Below, piece after piece: positions 1-8,088 of a stretch of 64,000 bases of DNA (position 1 is its first letter; each line of letters begins with the position of its first letter). A program made the translations under genes and the position numbers. Origin of the DNA: Leucothrix pacifica. GTDB taxonomy: Bacteria > Pseudomonadota > Gammaproteobacteria > Thiotrichales > Thiotrichaceae. The stretch covers positions 86,703-150,702 of the forward strand of contig NZ_QGKM01000008.1 of the NCBI RefSeq assembly GCF_003172875.1, written 5' to 3'. The notes beneath the pieces were generated by a model. It did no database searches. It was given only the letters and a program-made list of their open reading frames with translations, and was not told the DNA's origin.

Positions 1-593
1 GGTTGATCGTGACTGGCAATCAATATCGTTGCCCCTAAGTCATTGAACTGAAGAAAAGTTTGCATAATGTCAGAGGCTAAGCCGGGGTCCAGATTACCAG
101 TCGGCTCATCGGCAAGAATAATGCTAGGCTTGTTTACGACAGCTCGTGCGATACCAACTCGCTGTTTTTCACCAGCTGACAGCATCATCGGGTAGTCATT
201 TTGTTTGGACATCAAATTCACTTTATCCAAAGCTGCATGCACACGTCGTTCAATATCGGGCAGACGCATCCCGGAAATCATCAGTGGCAGTGCAACATTG
301 TCAAATATCGTCCGGTCAGAAAGCAGGTGGTGATCTTGAAAAATCACGCCAATACTACGTCTGTAGTTAGCGACCTGATTGCGTTTGAGTTGGCTGATAT
401 CAAAGTCGTCAATCAGCACTTTGCCCTGTGTTGGTCTGTCTAGTAAAGCGATTAGCTTGAGTAGTGTACTCTTACCTGCACCAGAATGCCCTGTCAGGAA
501 AGCCATTTCACCTTTTTGAAGTTTCAGGTTTACGTTGTAGAGTGCAATCTGCCCGGTCGGGTACTTCTTGCTTACATCCTGTAATTCAATCAT
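1..593 (-). CDS. ftsE: Cell division ATP-binding protein FtsE (3' end beyond left edge)
   Basis: ATPase subunit of the FtsEX complex, an ABC-type assembly at the divisome that controls periplasmic septal peptidoglycan hydrolysis. About 197 residues are visible of a usual ~220; the C-terminus lies outside the window. The protein opens [18 protein letters not shown] and has Walker [10 protein letters not shown], the FtsE-typical Q-loop run [11 protein letters not shown], and Walker [13 protein letters not shown] followed by the switch His in ASHD. The ABC signature reads LSAGEKQ rather than the common LSGGEQQ. ftsY does not precede the gene on this strand, so ftsE starts its own transcription unit here. 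ftsX would be expected just past the left edge. Assignment to FtsE rather than LolD rests on the [18 protein letters not shown] stretch. Confidence 0.93.
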   Translation of the reverse strand, partial: MIELQDVSKKYPTGQIALYNVNLKLQKGEMAFLTGHSGAGKSTLLKLIALLDRPTQGKVLIDDFDISQLKRNQVANYRRSIGVIFQDHHLLSDRTIFDNVALPLMISGMRLPDIERRVHAALDKVNLMSKQNDYPMMLSAGEKQRVGIARAVVNKPSIILADEPTGNLDPGLASDIMQTFLQFNDLGATILIASHDQ

Positions 594-657
594 TCAGCCT
601 TGCCTATATTCCCCTGTTAATATTAATGTCTTAGTGGGGATCAAAAAATTAGAGCCG

Positions 658-687
658 ATTTTACGCGTTTTATCAGGCAAAACACAA
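658..687 (-). promoter_or_regulatory. Candidate sigma-70 promoter for ftsE
   Basis: On the minus strand TTGTGT and TAAAAT are separated by 18 bases, about 65 bases ahead of the ftsE start. Only a pattern match; the -35 box is imperfect. Confidence 0.3.
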
Positions 688-752
688 TCGCATCAGTGTG
701 ATACTCGATAATATTTAAGAAAAGGTCGAGCTTGCCTGAATCGCAGACAAAG

Positions 753-786
753 AAAAACGCCACTTCCAATGACAAAAAGTGGCGTT
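753..786 (-). terminator. Intrinsic terminator of the candidate small RNA
   Basis: A perfect 10-bp stem, AACGCCACTT (756-765) with AAGTGGCGTT (777-786), is followed on the minus strand by a T-rich run (TTTTTCTTTG). nadC already has its own terminator further upstream, so this one appears to serve a separate transcript. Confidence 0.8.
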
Positions 787-927
787 CTTGTGGTGCGAGT
801 ATCTCAAAGATTATTGTTGTTGTTTTCCCGGCTTTATTTTTATTATTAATTTAGTGTTGTTAGTTGTTTGCCACCGGGCTCATCGATACTCTTCTTTCAG
901 TCCATCTATTATTATTATTTTTCCTGA
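753..927 (-). ncRNA. Candidate sigma-54-dependent A-rich small RNA (CrcZ-like architecture)
   Basis: No ORF of note lies here, yet a perfect sigma-54 promoter sits upstream and an intrinsic terminator ends the stretch, predicting an RNA of about 175 nt. In the predicted RNA, GAGUAUC (891-885) pairs with GAUACUC (803-797), and inside it CCCGG (878-874) pairs with CCGGG (831-827). Three unpaired segments are rich in A and AAN triplets: the 5' leader with AAUAAUAAUAAUAG, the ~40-nt inner loop with AAACAACUAACAAC, and the 3' side with AAAACAACAACAAUAAU. This resembles the catabolite-activity (AANAANAA) motifs of the Pseudomonas Hfq/Crc decoys CrcZ and CrcY, which are also RpoN-dependent. That functional parallel is inference. 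No close sequence relative is recognised. Four GGA triplets leave a CsrA/RsmA-type decoy as an alternative. Confidence 0.6.
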
Positions 928-933
928 CTAACA

Positions 934-953
934 GATAGCAATCGGCGTGCCAA
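934..953 (-). promoter_or_regulatory. Sigma-54 (RpoN) -24/-12 promoter
   Basis: The minus strand reads TTGGCACG-CCGA-TTGCT. This matches the consensus YTGGCACG-N4-TTGCW with GG and GC exactly ten bases apart. It faces the gap towards ftsE and lies about 150 bases before the terminator at 753-786. No obvious enhancer palindrome was found upstream. Confidence 0.8.
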
Positions 954-1009
954 TTAATTAGGTTTTGCTAAGTGTTTGAAATGTATGGTTTTGAGGAGGT
1001 TTCTCTGAG

Positions 1010-1048
1010 GCGGAATCAAAAAGACACTGTCAAAATGTGACAGTGTCT
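1010..1048 (-). terminator. Intrinsic terminator of nadC
   Basis: An 11-bp perfect stem AGACACTGTCA (1022-1032) / TGACAGTGTCT (1038-1048), followed on the minus strand by TTTTTGATT, 40 bases past the nadC stop codon. Confidence 0.85.
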
Positions 1049-1088
1049 GGAATAAGGTGACATTAAAATGTCGGAAGGTGTAGCTATG

Positions 1089-1919
1089 TCAGGTTTTGAA
1101 GCGCATCGACAGATCAATGGCATCGATGTTCTTGGTAATCTCACCAACGGAGATTAAATCAACACCAGTTTCTGCAATCGACAGCACTGTGTCCAGATTA
1201 ACACCGCCTGATGCTTCCAATGGGATATTCTTGGGGTTATTTTGCACCGCTTTGCACATGGTGGCTAAGTCGAAATCATCTAGCATGATAATATCTGCAT
1301 CTGCAGCGCAAGCCTCTTCAAACTCCGCAAACGTTTCAGTCTCGACTTCAATCTTAATGCCGGGGTGCAGCTGACGGGCATTCTGAATGGCTTTCGTGAT
1401 CGAACCGGCTGCCATAATATGATTTTCTTTTATCAGAATCATATCGTATAGACCGATTCGGTGATTCTTACCACCACCGCAGCTAACCGCGTATTTTTGT
1501 GCCAGTCTAAAGCCGGGTAATGTTTTACGAGTGTCCAGAATTCGCGTATTGGTGCCTGCGATTTTAGTGACGTATTGGTTAGTCTGGGTCGCTGTTGCAG
1601 ATAAGGTCTGAACGAAGTTTAATGCTGCACGTTCGCCACTGAGTAGTGAGCGGGAAGGGCCTTGTAATTCGACGATGATCGCATTCGCAGGAATACGGTC
1701 ACCGTCTTCGAAGTGCCAGGTGATTTTCACACTAGGATCAACCTGTTTGAATACTTCGTCAAACCAGGCACGACCCGAGAGGACTGCTTCTTCGCGACAA
1801 ATGACCGTTGCTTCTGATTGGCTGTCTTCTGCGATTAAATCGGCAGTGAGGTCTCCATCACCAATATCTTCGCGAAGTGCCAATTGCACCATGGAGCTTA
1901 TATTGTCAGGCAGGGTCAT
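1089..1919 (-). CDS. nadC: Nicotinate-nucleotide pyrophosphorylase (carboxylating), quinolinate phosphoribosyltransferase
   Basis: Converts quinolinate and PRPP to nicotinate mononucleotide, CO2 and pyrophosphate in de novo NAD synthesis in the cytosol. Length is 276 residues, normal for the family. Family blocks appear in order: LREDIGDGDLT at the N-terminus, SGERAALNFVQTLSATAT, DTRKTLPGFR, CGGGKNHR, LIKENH, EVETET, IMLDDF and LEASGG, which together hold the quinolinate- and PRPP-binding Arg, Lys and acidic residues. It follows the cytochrome c gene on the same strand after a 23-base gap, so the two are probably co-transcribed although no functional link is known. A strong terminator follows. 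Confidence 0.96.
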   Translation of the reverse strand: MTLPDNISSMVQLALREDIGDGDLTADLIAEDSQSEATVICREEAVLSGRAWFDEVFKQVDPSVKITWHFEDGDRIPANAIIVELQGPSRSLLSGERAALNFVQTLSATATQTNQYVTKIAGTNTRILDTRKTLPGFRLAQKYAVSCGGGKNHRIGLYDMILIKENHIMAAGSITKAIQNARQLHPGIKIEVETETFAEFEEACAADADIIMLDDFDLATMCKAVQNNPKNIPLEASGGVNLDTVLSIAETGVDLISVGEITKNIDAIDLSMRFKT

Positions 1920-1942
1920 TTTGTCGTGTCCTAAGTGGTTAA

Positions 1943-2770
1943 CTATTTGACAGTGCTAATCATATAGTCAACAGCAGCCTGGATGTCCTCATCACTAAGC
2001 GCTGAGTTACCACCACGAGCCGGCATTGCGTTAACACCGTTTATGGCTGAATCATAAAGTGCGTCCTGACCTTTAGCAAGGCGCTCACTCCAGGCGGTTG
2101 TATCGCCAAGTTTTGGCGAACCTGCGGCACCGCTGTCATGACATACATAACAATTCTTAGCGTATGTATTAATGCCAGCAACATTGTTAACCATCACTGC
2201 CGGGGCTTTGTCACTAGCTGCTGTAGTTTCTGTCTTATCAGTTTCTGCTGGCTCTGCATCTTGAGCGGCGCTATTACCATCGGCTGGTGCATCCCAGTCA
2301 ATGCCAGTATCCGCAGTCATAAAGACAATTGCTGAGCGAATTTCTTTATCAGTGATGGAAGGATTACCACCACGGGCAGGCATCGCACCTTTACCGTTTA
2401 TTGCAGAAGTTACCAATCCATCTAAACCAAGTGATGCGCGGACTGACCAGTCAGCTTCAGAGCCGGTTTTAGGCGAGTTCAGTAAGCCCGTTGCATGACA
2501 CGCTCCACACACCGCGTTGTAGACTTGCTCACCAGAGCGCTCTACGGGTGCAAGTGATTTATCAACAGCAGCGACATTGCCGACAGGTTGCAGCACTGCG
2601 GTCATAGCTTTTTGTTGATAATCCTTTTTAGCCTGATCATCAACACTGTTCTTAGCGACGGTACTTCCCAGATTAGATAACAAGGCAATTACAGCCAGTG
2701 CCAAAACAGCACCACCGGCGATCATGAGAATTAGACTTGTCGAATCTTGTTTTTGGGGGTGTTGTTCCAT
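1943..2770 (-). CDS. Membrane-anchored diheme cytochrome c5-family protein
   Basis: Periplasmic electron carrier tethered by an N-terminal membrane segment (about residues 15-35, LILMIAGGAVLALAVIALL). It holds two cytochrome c5-type domains separated by an acidic, alanine/threonine-rich linker. The first has CGACH and the second CYVCH as heme c attachment sites. Each domain then carries the repeated block NGKGAMPARGGN or NGVNAMPARGGN, whose Met is the likely distal heme ligand. A tandem c5 protein of 275 residues is common in gammaproteobacteria as a donor to terminal oxidases or other reductases; the partner cannot be told from this context. nadC follows directly. Confidence 0.9.
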   Translation of the reverse strand: MEQHPQKQDSTSLILMIAGGAVLALAVIALLSNLGSTVAKNSVDDQAKKDYQQKAMTAVLQPVGNVAAVDKSLAPVERSGEQVYNAVCGACHATGLLNSPKTGSEADWSVRASLGLDGLVTSAINGKGAMPARGGNPSITDKEIRSAIVFMTADTGIDWDAPADGNSAAQDAEPAETDKTETTAASDKAPAVMVNNVAGINTYAKNCYVCHDSGAAGSPKLGDTTAWSERLAKGQDALYDSAINGVNAMPARGGNSALSDEDIQAAVDYMISTVK

Positions 2771-3032
2771 GGTTACTCCTGATGAATGTGCACCCGATAG
2801 TGAAACACAACAAGTAGTCGTTGTGTATTATGCACAGCAATTATAAGTTAAAGCCTGCTTAGGCTCTACCGCGCAACGGTTAATAATCAAGATAGCCTGT
2901 ATAGAATTTCTAAAGGGGTGTCGTGATAAAATTCATAACAAGTTTTATACCCCACCATTGCACTCTGACATAGAGTTGGTAAAGTGCGGCGGTAGCTAGC
3001 ATTTTGCAACTGAGAGAGAGATTTTCATCGTT

Positions 3033-5879
3033 ATGGATTTTATTGTAGGTCAGCGTTGGGTAAGCCATACCGAAGCGCAGTTGGGATTGGGAGTCATTTC
3101 AGAGGTTGCTGATCGCTTAATTACCGTTAATTTCCCGGCTGTTGAAGAGGAACGTTCTTACGCCGTCACCAATGCACCTCTTAGTCGTGTGATCTATAAA
3201 GTTGGTGAAAAAATCCAAACGAATGATGGTAAGCAGTTAATCATTGATGAGGTGCTGGAGAATAATGGTGTCTACATCTACTTTGGCAGTGACCCTGATG
3301 ATGCTGAGCATATCGTCCCGGAATCAAATCTGGATTGCTTTGTTCAATTAACCTCGCCAGTACAACGACTATTTAGTAGTCAGCTGGATCGCGGTGATGC
3401 ATTCCGACTACGTGTTAAAACCCTAAGCCAAACCCACCGTCTTCAACAGTCAGGCGTGACTGGTTTGATGGGTTCTCGTACTAATTTACTCCCTCACCAG
3501 ATTTACATTGCCAACGAAGTCGCACAGCGCTATGCGCCAAGAGTATTGCTGGCTGATGAGGTTGGTTTAGGTAAAACTATTGAAGCAGGGATGGTGATAC
3601 ACCAGCAAATTCACACCGGGCGCGCAAGTCGCGTGTTATTAGTACTGCCGCCGTCACTAGTCCACCAGTGGCTGGTGGAAATGCGTAGACGTTTCAATCT
3701 GAATTTCTCTATCTTTAATGAAGCACGCTTAGCCGTTGATGAATCCGATGATCCGTTCGGTGAAGAAGAAGCACCAGAGGCTGCCTTGAATCCGTTCGAG
3801 AGCGAACAGTTAATTATGTGTAGTCTCGACTTCCTGGCGAACTCACCGATGCGTCAGGAACAAATTCAGGCGGCTGGATTCGATTTAATGGTGGTGGATG
3901 AAGCGCACCATCTGGAGTGGTCACCAGAACAGGCTAGTCATGAATACAGCAGTATAGAGGCATTGGCCAAAGTCATTCCAGGTGTATTGCTGTTAACAGC
4001 AACCCCGGAACAATTAGGTATTGAAAGTCACTTCGCCCGACTGAGGCTGCTCGACCCGTCACGCTTCCACGATCTGGAAACTTTCCGTCAGGAAGAAGCG
4101 GGTTATCAAGCGTTAAATGACGTAGTGCAGCCTTTGTTGTCCTTGCCTGATGATGCCGTGTTGTCCGATAAACAGCTTGCGTCTTTAAAACCCTACCTTA
4201 AAGATGGTCAGGCTCAGGAGGCAACCTCGGTATCACAATTGATTCGTCAGTTGCTAGATCAGCATGGCACAGGGCGTGTGTTATTCCGTAATACACGTGC
4301 GGCTATCCCGGATTTCCCGGAGCGTGAATTACATGGTTACCCACTGGAAGCGCCTAGCGTTTACAGTGTTGATGATCTGCGTGGCGTCGCAGGTCTGACG
4401 CCAGAGACCGCGGCAGAGGAGTTACTCTGGCTGAGCGCTGACCCGCGTGTGAATTGGCTGGAAGAAAAGCTTAAAGCACTGAAGCCTCAAAAAGCATTAG
4501 TCATTTGTGCCAACGCTGAAACTGCCGTTGCCTTGGAAGGTTACCTGCAGTTGCGTGCTGGTATCCGCAGTGCAGCGTTCTATGAAGGCTTGTCCGTGGT
4601 TGAGCGAGACCGTGCAGCAGCCTACTTTACTGATGAAGAAAATGGTGCACAGGTACTGGTGTGCTCTGAAATCGGATCAGAAGGTCGTAATTTCCAGTTT
4701 GCGCAGCACTTAATTCTGTTTGATTTGCCGTTAAATCCAGATCTGCTGGAGCAGCGTATCGGTCGTTTGGACAGAATCGGTCAAAAAAATACCATCCAAA
4801 TTCATGTACCGTACCTGGAAGACAGTGCTCAGGAAGTATTATTTAAGTGGTACGAGCAAGGCTTAAATCAATTTACACAGAGCTGCGCAGTGGGTAAGGC
4901 AATATATGAACGATTTGAAGATGCCTTGCTTGAGCAGTTAGAGCAAAACGATGATGCTATCGGCTTGGAGACACTGATTGCCGATACAGCGGAATACACC
5001 GAGCAAATGCGTGAGGCTTTGGAGCAGGGCCGCGATCGCTTATTGGAAATCAACTCCTGTAATAAAGACGTTGCAGCTGAATTAATTAACAAAATTGAAG
5101 TGGCTGAAGACCCTGAAGCCTTAGATGATTACTTAGAGCTGCTATTTGATTGTTTTAATATCGATCAGGAATATCATTCGCAACAGGCTTTGATTTTGCG
5201 GCCAACTGAGCAAATGCTCACGGATGTATTTCCTGGGCTGCGTGAAAATGATATGACCGTGACAACGGATCGTCAGTTTGCGTTGAGCCGTGAAGATATG
5301 GATTTCCTGAGCTGGGAGCACCCGCTCGTTGCGGATGCCATGGATATGATTCTCAGTGGGGAAACAGGTAATGCGACGGTAGCAACATTACCTGTAAAAG
5401 GGTTGAGTCCGGGTTCACTCTTGCTTGAGGTGGTGTATGGTACGCGCTGTATTGCGCCAAAGTCATTGCAACTGGAAAGCTGCTTACCGCTAACACCGAC
5501 CCGTATGCTCCTGACCGCCAAGGGAACGGATTACGCAGAAAAAATTCCACATGAACTAATTAATCAGCGTGCCGAGCGGGTGAAGAAAGCGACGGCCCAA
5601 GCGGGTGTTGCAGCAATCCGAACTGACATCGAGGCTATTATTGAAAAGGCAGATGCCTTAGCCAATCAAAAGTTACCAGCGCTGATTGAGATGGCGCAGC
5701 AATGTAATCGTGAGCGTTTACAAACTGAAGTGGCGCGTTTGAAAGTGTTACAGGCGGTCAATCCTGCGATTCGTGATGAAGAAATCGAGTACTTCACGGA
5801 TCAGATAGCACTGGCTGAAGAGCATCTGCAACGTGCTACCTTAGAAATTCAGGCAATCAGAGTGTTAATTACTGTATGA
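3033..5879 (+). CDS. rapA: RNA polymerase-associated ATPase RapA (HepA)
   Basis: Swi2/Snf2-family translocase that binds RNA polymerase and helps recycle it after transcription. Length is 948 residues against 968 in E. coli. An N-terminal Tudor-like region starts MDFIVGQRWVSHTEAQLGLG. Motif I is LADEVGLGKTIEAG (about residue 175), motif II is VVDEAHH (about 288), motif III is LLTATPEQ, and the C-terminal helicase lobe carries GSEGRNFQFA and QRIGRLDRIGQ. The upstream region of about 260 bases shows no other gene. The stop codon overlaps the start of the next gene as ATGA, so the two are translationally coupled. Confidence 0.97.
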   Translation: MDFIVGQRWVSHTEAQLGLGVISEVADRLITVNFPAVEEERSYAVTNAPLSRVIYKVGEKIQTNDGKQLIIDEVLENNGVYIYFGSDPDDAEHIVPESNLDCFVQLTSPVQRLFSSQLDRGDAFRLRVKTLSQTHRLQQSGVTGLMGSRTNLLPHQIYIANEVAQRYAPRVLLADEVGLGKTIEAGMVIHQQIHTGRASRVLLVLPPSLVHQWLVEMRRRFNLNFSIFNEARLAVDESDDPFGEEEAPEAALNPFESEQLIMCSLDFLANSPMRQEQIQAAGFDLMVVDEAHHLEWSPEQASHEYSSIEALAKVIPGVLLLTATPEQLGIESHFARLRLLDPSRFHDLETFRQEEAGYQALNDVVQPLLSLPDDAVLSDKQLASLKPYLKDGQAQEATSVSQLIRQLLDQHGTGRVLFRNTRAAIPDFPERELHGYPLEAPSVYSVDDLRGVAGLTPETAAEELLWLSADPRVNWLEEKLKALKPQKALVICANAETAVALEGYLQLRAGIRSAAFYEGLSVVERDRAAAYFTDEENGAQVLVCSEIGSEGRNFQFAQHLILFDLPLNPDLLEQRIGRLDRIGQKNTIQIHVPYLEDSAQEVLFKWYEQGLNQFTQSCAVGKAIYERFEDALLEQLEQNDDAIGLETLIADTAEYTEQMREALEQGRDRLLEINSCNKDVAAELINKIEVAEDPEALDDYLELLFDCFNIDQEYHSQQALILRPTEQMLTDVFPGLRENDMTVTTDRQFALSREDMDFLSWEHPLVADAMDMILSGETGNATVATLPVKGLSPGSLLLEVVYGTRCIAPKSLQLESCLPLTPTRMLLTAKGTDYAEKIPHELINQRAERVKKATAQAGVAAIRTDIEAIIEKADALANQKLPALIEMAQQCNRERLQTEVARLKVLQAVNPAIRDEEIEYFTDQIALAEEHLQRATLEIQAIRVLITV

Positions 5880-6799
5880 GTCCGGAAACGAAAGCCGTAT
5901 TTGATCATCTGGATGGTATCCAGCAGCGAGCCTTTGATTTATTGCGCGACCTGCCAGCACGTCGTGAACTGATTGAATCTTATTTCTCGGTAGATCCGAG
6001 TACTCACGTGGTGGATGGTAATTGGTATGACGTTGATGCTGGTGGTGTTAAGGCGGAGTGGGTAATTGCTGACAATGCTAAGCCTGACCATCGTCTGATG
6101 TACATTCACGGTGGCTCATGGATTTCCGGGTCACCTAAAGGCTATCGCGGCTTAACTTCACGTATTTCGCGTGCAACAGGTTGCGCGGTTCTCAGTGTTG
6201 ATTATCGTTTAGCGCCAGAACATCAGTTTCCAGCTGGTTTGCATGATTGTTGTGATGCTTTTGAGTGGATGCTGGGCAATGGTCCCGAGGGTGTAGCTGC
6301 GGCAAAACAGACTGTGATTTGCGGTGATTCTGCAGGTGGGAATTTAGCGCTCAGCGCTGTACTGCGATTACAGGATTTAGGTGTGCCAGCACCAAATGCT
6401 GTGGTGTCGATTTCACCCGCCGTAGACTTTACTGCCAGTAGTCCATCGATTAAAACCCGGGCAGATCGCGATCCCATTATTCATCCGGCAATCTTTGAGG
6501 CACTGCAGAAACTGTATTTACCATCCGGTCAGGATATTCGTGACCCTTATTTATCACCGCTGTTTGGCGATCTCAGTCAGTTTCCGCCCTTATTGTTGCA
6601 GGTGGGGGATGCAGAAGTGCTGCTGGATGAGTCAGCCCGCATGGCAGAAAAGGCCAAGCTTCAGGGCTGTGATGTCAGTTTGGAAGTGTGGGATGAAATG
6701 CCGCATGTGTTTCAGGGCTTCGCGCCATTCTTACCCGAAGCGAATCGCGCGATTGAGTCAATTGGTAACTTCGTCACTACAAAGTTAGCACTTACTTAA
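5876..6799 (+). CDS. Alpha/beta hydrolase, hormone-sensitive-lipase (HSL) family
   Basis: Probable carboxylesterase of 307 residues with the HSL/GDSAG layout: oxyanion-hole motif HGGSW, nucleophile elbow GDSAGGN, acid within GDAEVLLDES and the catalytic His in MPHVFQGF. No signal peptide is visible, so it is probably cytosolic. Its natural substrate is unknown; relatives hydrolyse short acyl esters. It overlaps rapA by four bases (ATGA). Its 3' end overlaps the convergent flavin reductase gene by eight bases, an unusually tight arrangement. Confidence 0.9.
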   Translation: MSPETKAVFDHLDGIQQRAFDLLRDLPARRELIESYFSVDPSTHVVDGNWYDVDAGGVKAEWVIADNAKPDHRLMYIHGGSWISGSPKGYRGLTSRISRATGCAVLSVDYRLAPEHQFPAGLHDCCDAFEWMLGNGPEGVAAAKQTVICGDSAGGNLALSAVLRLQDLGVPAPNAVVSISPAVDFTASSPSIKTRADRDPIIHPAIFEALQKLYLPSGQDIRDPYLSPLFGDLSQFPPLLLQVGDAEVLLDESARMAEKAKLQGCDVSLEVWDEMPHVFQGFAPFLPEANRAIESIGNFVTTKLALT

Positions 6800-7277
6800 T
6801 CTCTGCATAGTCACCTTGATAGAACACTAAAGCGGATTCTGAGTCATCGTGTCGTAGGGACAGCACTTCGCCGACAATTATTGTGTGGTCACCTCCGTCG
6901 TAGGTGTTCCACGTTTTGCACTCGAGTTGTGCGACGCAGTTAGGCAGGAGCGGGACTTTACCGGCACCCTCTGTGAAATCTGTATCTTTGAATTTATCAG
7001 CGCCTGTACTGGCAAACAGATTAGATAGATCCCGTTGTTGCTCCCCAAGAATATTCACTGCGAAGTGTTCGCAGTTTTCAAAGATCTCCAAACTATGCGC
7101 CCGATGATCGATGCTCCATAGGATAAGCGGAGGATTCATGGATACAGAGTTAAAGCTGCTGGCAGTCATGCCGATGTGTTCGCCAGTGTCTGAGACTGTT
7201 GTTATGATTGTCACACCCGTCGGGAACTGCCCCAACGCTTTACGAAAGTCATGTTTATCAATAGTTTGCTTCTGCAT
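6792..7277 (-). CDS. Flavin reductase family protein (FMN-binding split barrel)
   Basis: Predicted NAD(P)H:FMN oxidoreductase of the HpaC/RutF type, which supplies reduced flavin to a partner monooxygenase. The 161 residues match the usual size. Characteristic stretches are FRKALGQFPTGVTIITT, GMTASSFNSVSMNPPLILWS, FAVNILGEQQ and, near the C-terminus, DHTIIVGEVLSL with its His. No monooxygenase gene lies nearby, so the partner is unknown. Its end overlaps the convergent hydrolase gene. Confidence 0.88.
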   Translation of the reverse strand: MQKQTIDKHDFRKALGQFPTGVTIITTVSDTGEHIGMTASSFNSVSMNPPLILWSIDHRAHSLEIFENCEHFAVNILGEQQRDLSNLFASTGADKFKDTDFTEGAGKVPLLPNCVAQLECKTWNTYDGGDHTIIVGEVLSLRHDDSESALVFYQGDYAEIK

Positions 7278-7329
7278 CCGTTTTTATCTCAATGTCGATG
7301 GGCAGTAATGTCGCCCGGAATGCAGCGGA

Positions 7330-7554
7330 TTATATGGTATAGAGGAAGGTAGTTACTAATACAAACATACCAATGACAATAATAGTCTTTTTAACCCATG
7401 GCCTGATGCCTCCCCCCATTTCGGCTTGTTCGTGTCCACAGAGTGGGCAAAAGTATTGAATTTTCTTTTGTGTAAACGGTGTTCCTGCGGTTTCGCTGAG
7501 TACGCGCGGCAGCATAGCCTTGTAACAACCGCTACAGTTCATTTGTTGGTACAT
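7330..7554 (-). CDS. Small zinc-ribbon protein with C-terminal membrane anchor
   Basis: A 74-residue protein of unknown function. Two Cys-x2-Cys knuckles (CSGC near residue 8 and CPLC near residue 36) should bind one zinc. A hydrophobic C-terminal helix (VKKTIIVIGMFVLVTTFLYTI) would anchor it in the inner membrane with the ribbon in the cytosol. The gene is 52 bases before the flavin reductase on the same strand and could share its transcript. It is above chance because of the paired Cys motifs, but no family name is recognised. Confidence 0.65.
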   Translation of the reverse strand: MYQQMNCSGCYKAMLPRVLSETAGTPFTQKKIQYFCPLCGHEQAEMGGGIRPWVKKTIIVIGMFVLVTTFLYTI

Positions 7555-7760
7555 GATATTTGACTCCAGTTGTGTGGAATATAGTATCGAATGATCGCTG
7601 GTTTGTAAGCTTGAAGTCGATGAATCGTTATTGATTTTATTTATCTTTGTGGAAGCTTAATGGGACTAGGGTGTTTTGCTATTGCTATTGATGTGAAGAG
7701 AGGGGATTAGTTTTTAAGTCTTGTCAGGGCTGACGGAGAGGCGTGGGGCTAGTGCAAGAT

Positions 7761-7949
7761 TCAGGCGGCGATTGATTGTTTAAAATCAAGGCCGGAAGAT
7801 CCGGCCTCAACCCGAGATACCAGCTGTTTAAGCTGCTGTTTCTCTTGCTGTCGCTCACCAGAACGACTTTTTTGATGGACGCCGCCTTTGCGCATAATAG
7901 GCGCATTAGCGACAGGATTACGCGGTTTATTGCGCTTTACTTTTGCCAT
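7761..7949 (-). CDS. Small basic protein with an intrinsic terminator inside its coding end (possible ribosome-rescue factor, arfA-like gene architecture)
   Basis: A 62-residue, strongly basic protein containing RNPVANAPIMRKGGVHQKS followed by a Lys/Arg/Gln-rich helix. A strong Shine-Dalgarno GGAGG lies six bases before the ATG. Codons 48-54 form a perfect 8-bp hairpin followed by TTGATTTTA, so most transcripts should end inside the gene and lack a stop codon. E. coli arfA is built this way: its mRNA ends within the ORF, so its product accumulates only when tmRNA fails. The MRKGG-H stretch recalls the basic tail of ArfA, but the DPLFRQRV block of ArfA is absent. The rescue role is therefore a hypothesis based mainly on gene architecture. 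Confidence 0.6.
   Translation of the reverse strand: MAKVKRNKPRNPVANAPIMRKGGVHQKSRSGERQQEKQQLKQLVSRVEAGSSGLDFKQSIAA
7781..7807 (-). terminator. Intrinsic terminator overlapping the 3' coding end of the small basic gene
   Basis: AGGCCGGA (7789-7796) pairs with TCCGGCCT (7800-7807) around a 3-base loop, and the minus strand continues TTGATTTTA. It lies upstream of the stop codon at 7761-7763, within the reading frame. Confidence 0.8.
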
Positions 7950-8088
7950 GTGAAACCTCCATTTGGTTTGTAGGCGTTTATTATCTGTAACGCTTCTGAA
8001 TTTATACTATGAAGTAAGCTACAGATACATTAGAGACCTGTACTGCAGTGCTAAGTTCATGTGGTCTAGTTTTCATTAAGCAGTACCG

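Noticed and set aside
146..443. Plus-strand ORFs of 74 and 80 codons opposite ftsE
   Set aside because: They are antisense to well-conserved ftsE codons and show no family features or ribosome sites.
753..927. CsrB/RsmY-type decoy identity for the sigma-54 RNA
   Set aside because: Only one of the four GGA triplets fits ANGGA (AUGGA), and they are not placed in repeated hairpin loops. The A-rich triplets are far more prominent. Kept only as an alternative.
7776..7973. A 65-codon plus-strand ORF opposite the small basic gene
   Set aside because: The minus-strand ORF has a strong Shine-Dalgarno and a terminator in register; the plus-strand frame has neither.
8038..8055. ACTGCAGT palindrome after rtcB as another PhaR-like site
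   Set aside because: Its spacing does not follow the 6-3-6 plan and it is not in a promoter.
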